From contig CP136061.1 of NCBI GenBank assembly GCA_032622095.1, positions 202,050,244-202,114,243 on the forward strand: a stretch of 64,000 bases of DNA, read 5' to 3'. The DNA is from Siphonodentalium dalli (lineage: Eukaryota; Mollusca; Scaphopoda; Gadilida; Siphonodentaliidae). Below the pieces are notes generated by a model, which saw only the letters and a program-made list of their open reading frames with translations, was not told where the DNA came from and searched no databases. This document shows, one piece after another, positions 1 through 12,505 of the stretch (the stretch's first letter is position 1; each line of letters starts with the position of its first letter). A program made the translations under genes and the position numbers.

Positions 1-816
1 ATACTGTTTATGCCATATTTCTGATTGGTATAAGAACAAAGTCTGTCTATATTTTACTATTCTTTTTGTTTATGGTGGTTATTGACGGAGGTGAATATTT
101 TAACAGCATACCCACCGCCAATGCAGCCCGTATCTTTAAATGTTGTAGATAGTCATTGCCCTTGTCTAACTTCAATAGATCTAGATTAAATCATGTTATG
201 TACATAAAAAAATCAGACATGAAAATACTCTCACATTCCCTCTTATAGGGAAGCAATTTATTCACATTATATTAAAAGAAACTTCTATATTAACAAACAA
301 AGAGCATGGATTCTGGGTTCAATGTCGACAATTTTAAAGTGGAGTTAAAATATACCTCCAAGTTGCAGGAGGGAAGTACAATAGTACGCTTCTCATAATC
401 AACTAAGCTATTAGTTCACTTCTAGATTGATCTTGCATTCAAAGCTGATGTTGTCTTTAAATAAAATAAAATTTGCCCGCCCCACTTCTGAATATATATT
501 TGGATGAAAATATAGCTATTTATTTATTGTGTCCTTATTATTGTTAATTCATCACATAAATTCAGAGAAATTTGCAAAGGAAAAAGATTATTTGATATTA
601 CTTGAATATATATACTGAAAAACCTGATTTCACTTCATGACAACATCGTAATTGACCAATTTAATGTTTAGTTTCTTCAGTTTTATCAAGAATGTTCTTC
701 GTTTCTAATAGCAGTAGCGGTAATGTAACGCCATAACTTGTAAATACTGGTACTTGCAAGTAGCTAGAAATATATCGTGTTACTCTGCCCAGTGTGATGT
801 TGAAAACTATAGATCA
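1..816. other. Upstream ORC3 intron, no feature recognised
   Basis: AT-rich sequence with no exon I can support and no clear repeat. It presumably belongs to the intron before the exon at 1136. Confidence 0.5.
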
Positions 817-1092
817 TTAACCCTTCTGTACTAAATGGATTCTCCCATTCAGTTATAAAAGTATATTTTGGAACAGTCTATCATTCTTTTGGAGGGGTAT
901 CCAGAAACAATGAGCAGAAGACAGACGTATGAAAAAATAATACAAGTTCAGAATGATTCATAGTCACTGGTGGGGAATGTTCAGATAATAAGTTCTACAA
1001 ATTAACGACCAATGGTCGTTTGTTGAATATATTATCTGAACATTTCCTAAGGGAACTATTCGTCAATGAGTCTTTAGTATAGAAAGGATTAA
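817..1092. mobile_element. MITE family E, TTAA-flanked
   Basis: Starts TTAACCCTTCTGTACTAAA and ends TAGAAAGGATTAA. The centre is a palindrome around TTCAGATAATAAGTTC and its complement. The TTAA ends suggest a piggyBac-like non-autonomous element. Confidence 0.65.
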
Positions 1093-1135
1093 TATTAAAC
1101 TGGGTACATGGTCTAAAATATGTTTTCTCTTTCAG

Positions 1136-1277
1136 GAAGTCGCTCAAATGTCCCAGATTAATACCCTTCTATGAGTTGTTTTACTACGACAATGTATCGG
1201 AGGTAAGACGGCACCTGAATGCGTCACCACGTTCAGCACTACAGGTGGCTCTCAGTAACCCACACTATTACCTCCAG
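1136..1277 (+). CDS. ORC3: ORC3 coding exon (first one visible)
   Basis: The exon is bounded by a pyrimidine-rich acceptor ending ttcag and the donor GTCAGT. It opens with one base completing a split codon and then encodes 47 residues, including [20 protein letters not shown] and the ending NPHYYLQ, which match the ORC3 region before the C-terminal winged helix. It ends in phase 0. No earlier ORC3 exon could be recognised in 1-1135. Confidence 0.9.
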
Positions 1278-4200
1278 GTCAGTTTACATAGACAGAACAC
1301 AACGCATACAGTAATGCTCTAATTAAACGACTTCTTAACCACAGCAGAATTATGGGTAACTTTTCAGGATTTAGTCGGAAATATGGCTTGTTGCCATTCA
1401 TCGGAAAGCTCTCATCCACTCAGTTATAAAATTATATACTGGAATAGTCCATTATTCATCTGGAGGGGTGTTCAGATAATTTAAGCAGACAACAGCTAAT
1501 ACATGTGTCCTGTGGTCATTTGTTGAACTTATTATGTGAACATTTCCAATGGAACTACTCGCCAATTAGTATCTAGTAAAGAAAAGGTTAATCGAGAATC
1601 TTTTATCAAATGAGTTGCAAACGACTTACAATAATGCCCTAAATAATCGACTCCTTAAACACAGCAGAATTATGGGTAATTTTTCAGGAAATATGGCTTG
1701 TTGCCATTCATCTGTGAGAGCTTTCCGATGAATGGCAACAAGCCATATTTCCGACTAAATCCTGAAAAATTACCCATAATTCTCCTGTGGTCAAAGAGTC
1801 GATTATTTAGGGCATTACTGTAGCTAGGACCCCACTATGTTCCACCCACCACATAATGGTTTTGTGCAGTATCTATGCAAGATCAAAGCTGCTCTGGACT
1901 GGTTGCTTATATTTTAGTATATGCAAACACTGATGGAAATAGGAACTTATATTCTACGTCACAACAACCATCTCATTCTGTTGGAATATCTTTTTTGCAA
2001 GATCTTGTAGTCTCTGACTACTCAAATGCATGCATATTTCACAAGTTAAACTGCTTGTGAATGATATAAGGGCCTGCAAACAAAATTATGTTCACTTAAT
2101 ATGAATACATTGACTAAAAATAGAAATAGAAATAAAATTCATGGGCGCACATGATTTTCAATTTATTTTTGGCCTTAGAAACTGGAAATTGACTTTGCAT
2201 AGCCTAACTGAGAATTCTCTTTGCAGTGCTCATGCTGTGAGTCTGATACTGGCATGATCCTGCCCACAATGCCTGACGTTTGTATCCTGTATAAGTTACA
2301 CCTGGAGTGTGGGCAGCTCATCAACCTCTATGACTGGTTACAGGTATGTCAGCCTCTGTTTTTGGAAAATGAATTTTGTCTTAACCCTTCCATGACTGGA
2401 ACTTCCTGAAATTTTGCAAAAACCGTGTGCCAATGCATTCTCTTATATATTATATGTTAGTCTTACATAGTGATCCTTGCATATATAGGAGAATATATTG
2501 GCCTAACAATATTTACCTTGACATTTGAAGCCAGTGCATTCTCTTATATATGCGAGGCTCCCTATATACTCATATATATAAGAGAATGCACTGTCACGAT
2601 ATCTTTAATGCTGCACCAGCACAGCTCCCATAATGAAAGGGTTAACAGCTGATATACTCGTGCTAAAGGCTTGTTGTGCAGTTTTATTGTTTCAAACTGA
2701 TAGTTTAGTACATAGGTAGTACATCAAGTTCAAAATGTAACATTGAACTATCATTGTTACCATATTGATGTTGCCAATACAGAACAAAAATGATACTCGA
2801 TCATGTATATCTTGAGTCCTTCCTTCAGCGGGAGTCACTGTTTATAAATTTGTGTATTGCTTCATTGGATCCATTCACTTCACCTAGGGTCTGACGAAAC
2901 ATTCAAATCTGCTTTAGGTAATTAGTAATTAGTGTTATAAGCTGGCTGGTGGGACCAAATTTGTGTTTCGCCTTAACCCTTTCATGACTGGAGCTGCACT
3001 AAAGCATTAAAGACTCTGTACCAGTGCATTCTCCTATATATGCGAGTCTCCCATAGGGAGCATCGAATATATAAGAGAATGCACTGGCTTATTATACAAA
3101 ATAAATGCCATATTATATACCATTTGAAAGAGGAAGCGCCAAAACATTGTATTATCAACTTATCCGGTGTACTGGACTGTACAACAAAGTCTATTATTTT
3201 CAATGGAAGAGGAATAACTCTATATTTTAGTTTGAATTCTGTTGCATTCTGGGAGCAAAATGGGGGGAAATGTTTCTATGATTTCAGCTATTTATGATTA
3301 CTCTATGGGCACCTTCTGAGACACAGAGGTTCCAAATGATGATGAATTATAGTATTTTAATCATATTTTATGTCGTAGATTGTTATTAAAACTGTGTATC
3401 AAGACACTATTAAAAAATAATCGGTGACTCGAAAATTAAATAGGCCTTTTAGACTAAAATAGGATCGAGATCTTATAAAGACAGACAATGATAAAAAATA
3501 GCTGTGTTACCAACCATAATATTAACTGGAGACTGGTCATAATTCTAAAATGCTGCGATATTTGTAGTTACTGTTGATTTAGCTCTAGATAATACAATGC
3601 ATAGTTGTCCATTTTACGGAACATTCAGATGAGCTATGACTGGTTTGTTTTAACCCTTTCATTACGGGAGTTGCGCCGGTGCAGCATTAAAGACCCTGTA
3701 CCAGTGTATTCTCTTATATATGCTAGTCTCTCTTGGGAGCCTCACATATATAAGAGAATGCACTGGCTTGCAAGGTCAAGGTAAATATTGTTAAGCCAAT
3801 GTATTCTCTTACATATGTGAGGCTACCTATGGGAGATGTGCATAATGCATTGGCACATGTTTTTTGCAAAATTTCAGGAATCTCCAGTCATGGAAGGGTT
3901 AACTCCAAGAGCCAGTCCCATACATTTGGCACATATTTGAAATCATTTTACCAGACACTCGGCAATTATTTCAGTAAGGTCTATCAATACTACCTTATGA
4001 CACTTGATGATTTTATAACGTCAAAAGTCCATCTGCAGCTTTCAGCTGCAATACTTGTTTAAAGGTACTCAATCCAATTTGATTGTTCCCATATAATCAG
4101 ATTCCAACAACAACAAAAAAAATTTTAATGCCACTTTAGTTATCAGAATCAATTAATTACCCAAAAATAATGCTAACCAAAGTCAACTATAGTATAAAAT

Positions 4201-6007
4201 TGCCCAAAACCTATTATTTATCAACTTTTTGTTCAACGAAATATGGTCGAATTATCAAATATCTAAGACCCAAAGCCACTTGATTTTAGAGATCCATTTT
4301 CATCTGCAATTTGGTCCAAGACTGTCGGCTCATCAACTTTTTGCCAGGCCATCAAAAAGCATCAGTGGTGAAAAAATATAGATTTCAAAAATTGATTTCT
4401 TATCACTGAGCTTTGATGGGTGGGTGGGATCCTCGACTAGAATCAAGTATTTTTTTACCCCCGATGCCAAAAACAGTAATTTGGGAGTGTTAATTCGGAT
4501 TATGCATCTTTTAAAATAATTATTTTTCTATTAACTATGTTTTCTAGTTTCATCTTATTGGTACTGAATTATCGTTCCACTTTATATAAAGAATTTTGAT
4601 ATTGCTTTTTTATTATTTATATATATACTTTCCGATGGCTGCAAATGGGGAACTTTTGATCTATTTTACCATATTTAACATTTTAGCATATTGGTAAAGA
4701 AATGTTTCTATTAACTGCAGGCTTTTGTACTTGTCCTCTCTGAAGATGATGATGAAGAAGAAGAGAATAAAGCAAAGACCATTGATAGTCAGCTCCAGTA
4801 TCCTTTCTTTAAAATTGAAAGCACATCCAGTGGTGGTTTTAAAGGGATATAAGGCCTTCACAGTGGGAATATTTAAAAAATCATTAAAAGTTTGTAAAAA
4901 CATCGCTAAAAAGAACAGGGATATATATATATATACAGACTTTGTTCTTATTTGTATCATCGAGAACTCTCCAATGACAAAAGCCTTTGTTATGTAAACA
5001 ATACTGTTAGTGTGTCAGCCCTTTTATCAACAAACGGTGATAAAATCATGAGTGTTAATATTACAATGAAAAATATTCCAGAAAACACCAGATTCTCAAT
5101 TAAAGCATTTGATTTGCAGAGATCAATATTAAAAATGAGAACAAAGTTTATATTTTTCCATAATCTTCTTGGCGGCGAATGATTTACAAACATTTTGGAT
5201 TTTACACATTAACCCATTTTTATCCCTTTTAACCCTTTAAGTGCCAAGTCCGATTTTTGTATCAACCCATATTTCCTTGATCATTTTTCAAATTTATTGA
5301 TTATAATAATGTGATACATTGATGGAAAGAGCTCTAAGAAAATTGGTACACATCCGATTTTATTTTCTGTGTAAACCGATTAATTTGCATGTAAAACGGA
5401 CACATCGTGTGTACTGTTAAACTGGAAATTATACAACACTTCAATTAGGTCACAGCCGAATCAAACTTATTTTTCATGTTCTATTCAATAAAACAATAAA
5501 TTACACTATATTACAATATAATGTACTTAGTTTTATTATTTTATAGTACATTAAAACAAGGTGAAGCAGTCTGGGGGGGGGGGGGGTGGGGGTGGGGGGG
5601 GGGGGGTCTTCATAATTATTTTGAGCAAAGTTGAAAATAAAATGAAAAATAAATAAAATGAAAAGTCACCCCCCACCCACCCCTATTTTTTTCTTGCATG
5701 TCACCAGAAACACATGTGGTTTTTTTTTTTGGCCTAAATTATAATTCACAAATAACTGAACTTTTCATGTTCTATATATATCATGTATGGAGTGTAATTA
5801 TTATGGTGCTCTCAAGTGACAAATGAGATGCCAGAAAACATGAATATTTTTGCCTTCATTCTGTTGTCAAATTCAGATTATTTTCCTTAATTATTTAACA
5901 GAGCACGTTTCATTCGAGGAGTCTCAGAATTGCAATTCCTCGGGTTCATCAAACCAACAAGAAGGAAAACGGATCATGTTGCCAGACTGACTTGGGGAGG
6001 ATGCTGA
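1136..6007 (+). CDS. ORC3: ORC3, origin recognition complex subunit 3 (C-terminal part, four exons)
   Basis: The spliced product of 1136-1277, 2227-2343, 4721-4797 and 5902-6007 gives 146 residues ending in a stop. ORC3 is a subunit of the nuclear six-protein complex that marks replication origins and loads the MCM helicase. I recognise the family from the C-terminal winged-helix region: the run [20 protein letters not shown], then [19 protein letters not shown], and the ending [11 protein letters not shown], which is the usual terminus of animal ORC3. Exon phases fit (0, 0, then 2 nt plus 1 nt). Vertebrate ORC3 is about 710 residues, so roughly the first 80% lies upstream of the window. A short acidic insert (EDDDEEEEN) follows the WLQ-AF segment. 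The gene is convergent with the large minus-strand gene. No clear polyadenylation signal is close to the stop; an AATAAA occurs near 6664. Confidence 0.93.
1308..1417. mobile_element. MITE family A, left arm only
   Basis: Begins ACAGTAATGCTCTAA and runs to the GGAAAGCTCTC centre. The right arm is missing and the break joins family E sequence directly. Confidence 0.7.
1418..1592. mobile_element. MITE family E fragment
   Basis: Contains the family E body (upstream AAAATTATATACTGGAATAG, then TTATTATGTGAACATTTCC) and ends AAAAGGTTAA. It is truncated on the left by the broken family A copy. Confidence 0.5.
1626..1823. mobile_element. MITE family A, internally deleted
   Basis: Both tips are present (ACAATAATGCCC and GGGCATTACTGT). 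About 15 bp including the GGATTTAGTC block are missing from the left arm. Confidence 0.75.
2227..2343 (+). CDS. ORC3: ORC3 coding exon
   Basis: Acceptor tttgcag and donor GTATGT flank 39 codons in phase 0. It carries the most diagnostic ORC3 stretch, [20 protein letters not shown] followed by DWLQ. The first residues, CSCCESD, are unusually rich in cysteine at what is a variable loop in other animals. Confidence 0.93.
2381..2645. mobile_element. MITE family C, TTAA-flanked double hairpin
   Basis: TTAACCCTTCCATGACTGGA at the left and ATGAAAGGGTTAA at the right enclose palindromes built on GCATTCTCTTATATATG. It lies in the ORC3 intron just after the exon ending at 2343. Confidence 0.65.
2973..3094. 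mobile_element. MITE family C, right side lost
   Basis: Starts TTAACCCTTTCATGACTGGA and keeps one TATATGCGAG hairpin, then passes into family G sequence. Confidence 0.55.
3095..3480. repeat. Dispersed repeat family G
   Basis: Shares long stretches with 29818-30260 and 60748-61205 (reverse orientation), for example the block CACCTTCTGAGACACAGAGG and the AATAATCGGTGACTCGAAAA block. Confidence 0.6.
3650..3902. mobile_element. MITE family C, complete
   Basis: TTAACCCTTTCATTACGGGA to ATGGAAGGGTTAA, with two palindromes around CTCTTATATATGC separated by an AAGGTCAAGG spacer. Confidence 0.65.
4061..4512. repeat. Dispersed repeat family D
   Basis: Runs from AAAGGTACTCAATCCAATTT to TTCGGATTATGCATCTTTT. 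The same 450-bp unit occurs at 23935 in the same orientation, and at 29210, 61655 and 62326 inverted. Confidence 0.6.
4721..4797 (+). CDS. ORC3: ORC3 coding exon with acidic insert
   Basis: Acceptor aactgcag precedes [19 protein letters not shown], continuing directly from DWLQ in the upstream exon as in other ORC3 proteins. The end is set at 4797 because this is the only GT that gives the two-base phase needed by the last exon. That donor (CCA|GTATCC) is weak, with no G at intron position +5. Confidence 0.85.
4798..5901. other. Last ORC3 intron with poly-G tract
   Basis: AT-rich intron. It contains a G-rich block at about 5571-5606 (a G run broken by single T bases) and a C-rich block near 5668-5685. 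No other feature seen. Confidence 0.55.
5902..6007 (+). CDS. ORC3: ORC3 terminal coding exon and stop
   Basis: Acceptor ttaacag is followed by one base completing a Gln codon, then 34 residues and TGA at 6005-6007. The final WGGC-stop is the conserved end of ORC3. Confidence 0.94.
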
Positions 6008-6060
6008 CGTGGATTTGCCACAATACACAAGATTTATGTAAAACCAAGCCCAGTGATGCT

Positions 6061-6275
6061 ACAGTAATGCTCTCAATAATTGACTCCTTAACCACAGAAG
6101 AATTATGGGTAACTTTTCAGGATTTAGTCGGAAATATGGCTTGTTGCCATTCAACGGAAAGCTCTCCCCGAGAGCTTTCCGATGAATGGCAACTAGCCAT
6201 ATTTCCGACTAAATCCTGAAAAGTTACCCATGATTCTTCTGTGGTTAAGGAGTTGATTATTTAGAGCATTACTGT
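6061..6275. mobile_element. MITE family A, full-length palindrome
   Basis: ACAGTAATGC to GCATTACTGT, about 215 bp, the two arms being near-perfect complements meeting at GAGAGCTTTCC. Flanking TA on both sides fits Tc1/mariner insertion. It sits just past the ORC3 stop, probably in the 3' untranslated region or next to it. Confidence 0.8.
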
Positions 6276-6282
6276 ATCTATC

Positions 6283-6568
6283 AAAGGCTAGCATCACTAA
6301 ATTCACCTTATCATTCTCCTTAGGCATCAACTGCTATGGGAGACCTGGGATCAGATTCCCCAATTGAAGATGGTGATGTTCGTGCAATTTATCTTCTGCA
6401 AATTTGGGGATATAAAACTGAACAGAAGGGAAAGAGTAACTAAAACAATGTTAATTTGATTCTATACATACTTCCCAGAGGATGAGGCCTAAACAGAGTG
6501 AGGTCCCCAGAGGGTGAATTTGCTGATGCTAGCCCACTGTCTCATTCTGCAAAAGTCATACACTATAT
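6283..6568. mobile_element. MITE family B, diverged copy
   Basis: GGCTAGCATCACTAAATTCA at the left and GAGGTCCCCAGAGGGTGAAT towards the right, with the family B core around AATTTGGGGATATAAAACTG. Confidence 0.55.
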
Positions 6569-7784
6569 CCATGCTTGTGTTAAAACCTTCGAAATGCAGC
6601 ATGAGGTTAGGTTCTTTGTCAGTTAGGAGCAATGATTGAAGTTCTTGTAGTGGCATCATGTCCAAATAAAGCTGTGTCATGCTCATGGTGACTGATACTG
6701 TCAGATTATTGGAGGTCATAACTAATGGATTCAATGAAATTTATGGTTTTGTTAATATTGACATCTGAAAATCTCCCCAAAAAATGAATAGCTCTAAATA
6801 TATAAGGTTTTAATAATTGACAAATTTTATCCTAAAATGTCAATTAACTGGATACTGTAAAACAATTGGATGTCAATTAATTAGCCATTAAGATCTTTCT
6901 CGATAACCTTAATTTGGGGTCAAGATCGACCAATGAAAATAATGAAAATGAAGTTTCTCTTCACCTGGATGCGTGATTGACAGGTGTTTGTTCCCAAGAC
7001 ATCATTGTTTATCGCATGGAATTGATCAATTTTATGGAAATATTTGTGAAATCTAGACGTTTTTCATTTAATTTTCATTCTTATTTGTTGTGTGACATAA
7101 CTATATTTGTTAGGAGAAAATATGAATTGGATTAATATTAAGTTTAATCTCTTTGCAAAAACAATTCCATTAAGTACACAATTTCTGTATGATCATTACC
7201 CAGTTATGAAGTAACTTATATAAGCTGGATTTCGAACCAACAACGGGTAACTTTTTCAACGTTTGATCAGTTAACAGGTACGATGTAACACATAGTTTGC
7301 AATAACTTGGTGAGACTGCAGTCAAACACCAGCGGGTGTGGCTTTGGTGAATAAGTGTCAATATTAATTGCCTTTTGTAGGAAGCTATTGATTGGTTGAG
7401 CATCTCATTTTTCTGTGCAATCGCTCTCTGCAAGCAACATTTCATTGCCATGATACATACCATTTGAAATAATTTATTCCATGGGCGTCATCAGATCCAG
7501 GTGTGATTTGAATGAGACTGGCATTGTTGATGTATTTCAAGAAACGATTGGAGTGCAAAACTTTTATAAATCACAAAATGAAATCAGCTGAAAACAATGA
7601 TAAAACCCACAAAAATCTCTCAACCACCCCTCAAAATTAGGAAAAATGTCCCACGGCAAATTTAATGCAGTGACATATTAGCTTCAAAATGTAAGCAAGG
7701 CATTTTCCACTGCTTTGCTTATTGTAGTGGCTAATTTTGATTACTGAATCAAATTACTACTAACATTTAGTCTTTTGTAACAGG
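6569..7784. other. Gene-free stretch, no feature recognised
   Basis: Only short, stop-filled frames. No repeat family from elsewhere in the window was identified here. An AATAAA at about 6664 is the first candidate ORC3 polyadenylation signal. Confidence 0.45.
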
Positions 7785-7912
7785 TTATCAATGCCAACAT
7801 TAACTAAATTGCAGACACATCCAATATATGAGAATACTGGTGGTTTCGGCACCTGGATTTGCAGTTCGGCACTTGATTTTTTGGGGCTGGACGTTTTGCC
7901 ACCTGATGATTT

Positions 7913-8082
7913 TTCCGCCAAGGAGAAGCCCTCAACTGAACTATATGGATTACGTCTCCGGCCTTGTGTCAATCAGGAGGGTTAAAATTTTATTGCTGTG
8001 CCGACCCTACTCACATCCGTGTCCAGATTAGTCTCGCATGAATACACCCGCATTCTATCTATTGTCTAGTCAGTTTTTATTC
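7913..8082 (+). repeat. Left inverted terminal repeat of DIRS-like element 1
   Basis: Begins TCCGCCAAGGAGAAGCCCTC, then ACTGAACTATATGGATTACG. The same sequence inverted is at 13512-13663. The first 25 bases are not shared with the right tip. Confidence 0.75.
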
Positions 8083-9629
8083 CTCCTCGCCAGGACAGGA
8101 TCGTTTCTATTTTCTCAAGGTTGTATCTTTCTGTGTTGCGAGTTTATCGACTCAATATTTATTGTTGATATTACAAACTTGCAATTTATTGTACCCGATA
8201 GTTAATTAATATTTCTCACATCCGAAACGGGAACTTTTTTCGTTTCACTGTATCCGTAATTTGTTTCCGTGTTTTCTGTTTTCCTCAAGACCGCTTTATC
8301 TTCCAACAATTGGGATTAAGATGGCCATCTTGACAATGACTAAAGAAGCACATAGCTTACTTGTGGCAAAACCACATAGTGCATATTGAGCCACACATAC
8401 GGCGTGATGACTATCATGACTTACAATTGAGGACGCAATGTAGTACGGTATGCGATATCTCCTAATTTCGTGCTACACGTGTTTCACTTTACATAAGTTT
8501 CCGTCGACTCGCTTCGGTTATTTCGTAAGTTCCGTTGCTTTGTATCCTAATGTATACTACCAAATCATACATGGCACTGCTCTGTTAATTCCCAGAAAGT
8601 TGCACAGGACAGCCATATCCTCCTTTGTAATAATTTACATGAATAAATACGAAAGATAGTACTTGTTATCACTATCAGTATCATCAGATGACAATTCACA
8701 TTTCTTTCGACTGAGCGATCTGTAACATTGTTTTAACGATCAATACCTGCGAATCTACGCCCGCCAGTATGTATGAGCGCGTGGTCTTGTTAGACACATG
8801 GCAAATGTAATAACACATTACATCGACTTCAAGGTATTTAGACAATTCTGCCTTGTCTATCACGATTAAATATCATATAACTCATTGTATCATCAGTACA
8901 ATAGTTACTAACACTCCGTAACAGGGGGATGGTATTCGTTATCACATATATAACCACACTTCAAATTGATGTGTTGTCTGACGTTCTAAATATTGTGTTG
9001 CATTCTTTACATCCATGTATGTACAGTTTGGGTTACTACGACCTATTGTTCACCAACTGCAATGAAGTGAAAACTTTGTAGCCTGACACTAAGCCTTCTT
9101 ACCGTAGGCTCTAATATGCCTCGGCATGGGCGAGCTTTCAATAATGTATTGCACGCCGTAATAGTTCCATACATTGTACATGACAATCATATGGTATCAG
9201 GGCCTCATGTATGCTGTCAGAACTGACTACTAGTATGCTTACATATGGTGAACAGTTTTCATCCCAATACTGACATACTTTGCAGTTTCATCAGTGAATG
9301 ATAACGGCAAACAGCGAAATAGAAAGAATACATATTGTCACGTGCTCCAGATTCACTGCCAATAGTCTTTCCAGTAGAGACCATCACTTGGCTCACTAAC
9401 TTCTATTTCCACATATATCAAAACGATATTCTGCCACATAGCTTTCACTCGTGTATGATGCGCAGTTACATGCAACACATTTATATTGCGCAGAATATCA
9501 GAAAGGACTGCATTTGTATTGTTGAATGTCTAAAGCGAGCTTACATGCGCAGCGTTTATATTGCGCACATCTACTGCCAATATATTTCCGAAACCGGCCA
9601 TGACATGGCTCTTCGTCTATGGCGTCTAT

Positions 9630-9850
9630 GGCGGCTGTTCTGGGTGGGGAAGACTCGTTGTCACGTGACGCTCTTGCTCTCATAGACATAGCGCACCAGC
9701 CAAATGGCCTTCTGACTCTTCCCCATGGTGCAGTGGCCCACATCATTACAAGATGGGGTCCAGTCGATCCCCTGGAATCGTAATACCTTCGGGATACATC
9801 CGGGCCTGCTCCTCCGCCGTCATGTGATCATAGTGGTATGTCATCGACAT
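9630..9850 (+). repeat. 221-bp direct repeat, copy 1
   Basis: Near-identical to 10591-10811. It includes TTCTGGGTGGGGAAGACTCG and the ending GTATGTCATCGACAT. It is a diverged version of the smaller unit that is amplified at 11316-12500. Confidence 0.75.
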
Positions 9851-10590
9851 ATCCACTGATTATGTGACAAAACGATTCGATACAATCATGACGAAAATGA
9901 AGGCATTCGTATCTTCACGTCTGCTGTAAGCGCACTTTCCTAACGGAAACCGCCTAGTTCTTGCCTATGTGCATTCGGAACTCATCGTCCTCATATACGA
10001 GAAAAGACAGTATCTTACCTGTCATAGCAGGTAAGATCACGTGGCCAGGGGTATAACGTGATTTTATATTAACCTTACTTTATACTCAATAACCTAGGTT
10101 GTATTGTGTTATGTATATTAACCTTGCTTTGTTATAACTAACAGCATGTCTTGCAGTCGAACATGATTCGAATTTGATGGCCACACACCGTGCAGGTTGC
10201 TCATTCACGGGTGTATTACTTGTTATAGTTGGGTAAGGGCATATTAGTCAATGATTACCTACTTTGAGCAACCGTACCAGTCTTTACCTCGGGCAGGACC
10301 AGTTCTGGCCCCCCAGGTCCTGCTACGGCAGTGTGAACCAATGGTAGGCGGGTGCTGCAAGTGGTTGATTCGGGAAACCAATCTTCACGGGCGATTGCTC
10401 CGGCACCTTTCTCTCAGGTGCCTAATGGTAGTGGCAATACGATTATTAAATTTCGAAAAAATTCACATCGATATACTATTATTCCACATAGAGTGAAATT
10501 TCCATCAGTATTTTGATTTCGGCCTGGATTCCTGCCACGAAGATCTGTTTATAGGCCACCACAATTATTGGGCACCTGGGAGTAGCCTTT

Positions 10591-10811
10591 GGCGGCTGTT
10601 CTGGGTGGGGAAGACTCGTTGTCACGTGACGCTCTTGCTCTCATAGACATAGCGCACCAGCCAAATGGCCTTCTGACTCTTCCCCATGGTGCAGTGGCCC
10701 ACATCATTACAAGATGGGGTCCAGTCGATCCCCTGGAATCGTAATACCTTCGGGATACATCCGGGCCTGCTCCTCCGCCGTCATGTGATCATAGTGGTAT
10801 GTCATCGACAT
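10591..10811 (+). repeat. 221-bp direct repeat, copy 2
   Basis: Second copy, 961 bp downstream of the first. The flanking sequence differs, so only this block was duplicated. Confidence 0.75.
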
Positions 10812-11315
10812 TTATTCCAGTTTGGTCAGGACCACCTGCATTTGGGGGATTCCATGGAAGGGGCTTCCTCTGATCAAATGGCTCATCAGAACTTATTCCC
10901 TCTGGCCTTGGGGGCGCAGCTTGATGATGCCCCTGAATTTGAGGGGGTGACCTTGGACAGGACATAGCTACTTATCCCAAATGCAAGAGCATTTGTCTTG
11001 CGTCGAACCATTTCAGTGTAGGCCTCTTCCACAGTCTGGTATCCCAACCTGATGCAGCCAATTCTGTTGGCTGGCGTCGATCTCGACATGCTTCTCTGCA
11101 TCGCGTGGCGTCGGCAGGTTTGACGACGATGAGCAAGAATCGCGGGTCGACAGTGGGTCACCAGGCACACTGTCGGACGAGGATTCTGATGTTCCGCTGG
11201 TAAGTGATTTTGTACAGGATGAGGATACAGGTTGATATCTTATATTGCTTCATTTAATTCAACAATTTGCGATAAGTCCAAGTATTTATCTCAGTCAGGA
11301 AAGATCCAGCACTGT

Positions 11316-12505
11316 AGCCTTTGGAGGATGTTCTGGGTGGGGAAGTGAAGAGTTGTTGCGTGCCTCCAAGAGCTGCTCCAGCCTTCTGCCTCTTCCCACG
11401 GTGCAGTGGCCCACATCTCCACAGATGGGGTCCAGCCACTCCCCTGGAATCGTACACCTTCGGGATACCTCTAGGCCACTCCTCCACCGGTAGGCTGAAT
11501 GTTCTGGGTGGGGAAGACTTGTTGTTGCGTGCCTCCAAGTGCTGCACCAACCAACCTGCTAACTCTTCCCCACGGTGCAGTGGCCCACATCTCCACACGA
11601 TGGGGTCCAATCTCCTGGAATCGTAATACCTTCGGGATACCTCCAGGCCACTCCTTCACCGGTAGGAAAGAAAGGCTGAATGATCTGGGTGGGGAAGACT
11701 TGTTGCGTGCCTCCAAGAGCTGCACCAACCAGCCTTCTATCTCTTCCCCACGGTGCAGTGGCCCACATCTCCACACGATGGGGTCCAATCTCCTGGAATC
11801 GTAATACCTTCGGGATACCTCCAGGCCACTCCTTCACCGGTCATTTTGCAATTTTGATCATTCTGCTACATTTGATCATTTCGAAATGTACCCGACACTC
11901 GTTATGTGCGCCATCATAGATTACTGATGCTTCTATGCTTGTTCATCAAGTCCTCAGTGGTGTTCTCTAATCCCATATATACTGGTATGCAATGATACCT
12001 TGGATCATGATGGCGTTCCCTGCTCTCTACATTATACGAGGATGGAGTACAGATGTGTGGCATGATCTAATGCCCACATCTCCACAGATGGGGTCCAGCC
12101 ACTCCCCTGGAATCGTACACCTTCGGGATACCTCTAGGCCACTCCTCCACCGGTAGGCTGAATGTTCTGGGTGGGGAAGACTTGTTGTTGCGTGCCTCCA
12201 AGTGCTGCACCAACCAACCTGCTAACTCTTCCCCACGGTGCAGTGGCCCACATCTCCACACGATGGGGTCCAATCTCCTGGAATCGTAATACCTTCGGGA
12301 TACCTCCAGGCCACTCCTTCACCGGTAGGAAAGAAAGGCTGAATGATCTGGGTGGGGAAGACTTGTTGCGTGCCTCCAAGAGCTGCACCAACCAGCCTTC
12401 TATCTCTTCCCCACGGTGCAGTGGCCCACATCTCCACACGATGGGGTCCAATCTCCTGGAATCGTAATACCTTCGGGATACCTCCAGGCCACTCCTTCAC
12501 CGGTC
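11316..12505 (+). repeat. Tandem array of a 165-180 bp unit
   Basis: Each unit runs from TTCTGGGTGGGGAAG through GTGCAGTGGCCCACATCTCC to CTTCGGGATACCTC. Units start near 11330, 11500, 11680, 12163 and 12343. Open frames across it on both strands are repeats of one another, not genes. Confidence 0.75.
11409..12071 (+). repeat. 663-bp tandem duplication, copy 1
   Basis: Matches 12072-12734 at a constant offset of 663 with no difference noticed by eye. It spans part of the smaller tandem array plus about 230 bp of unique sequence. Confidence 0.85.
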
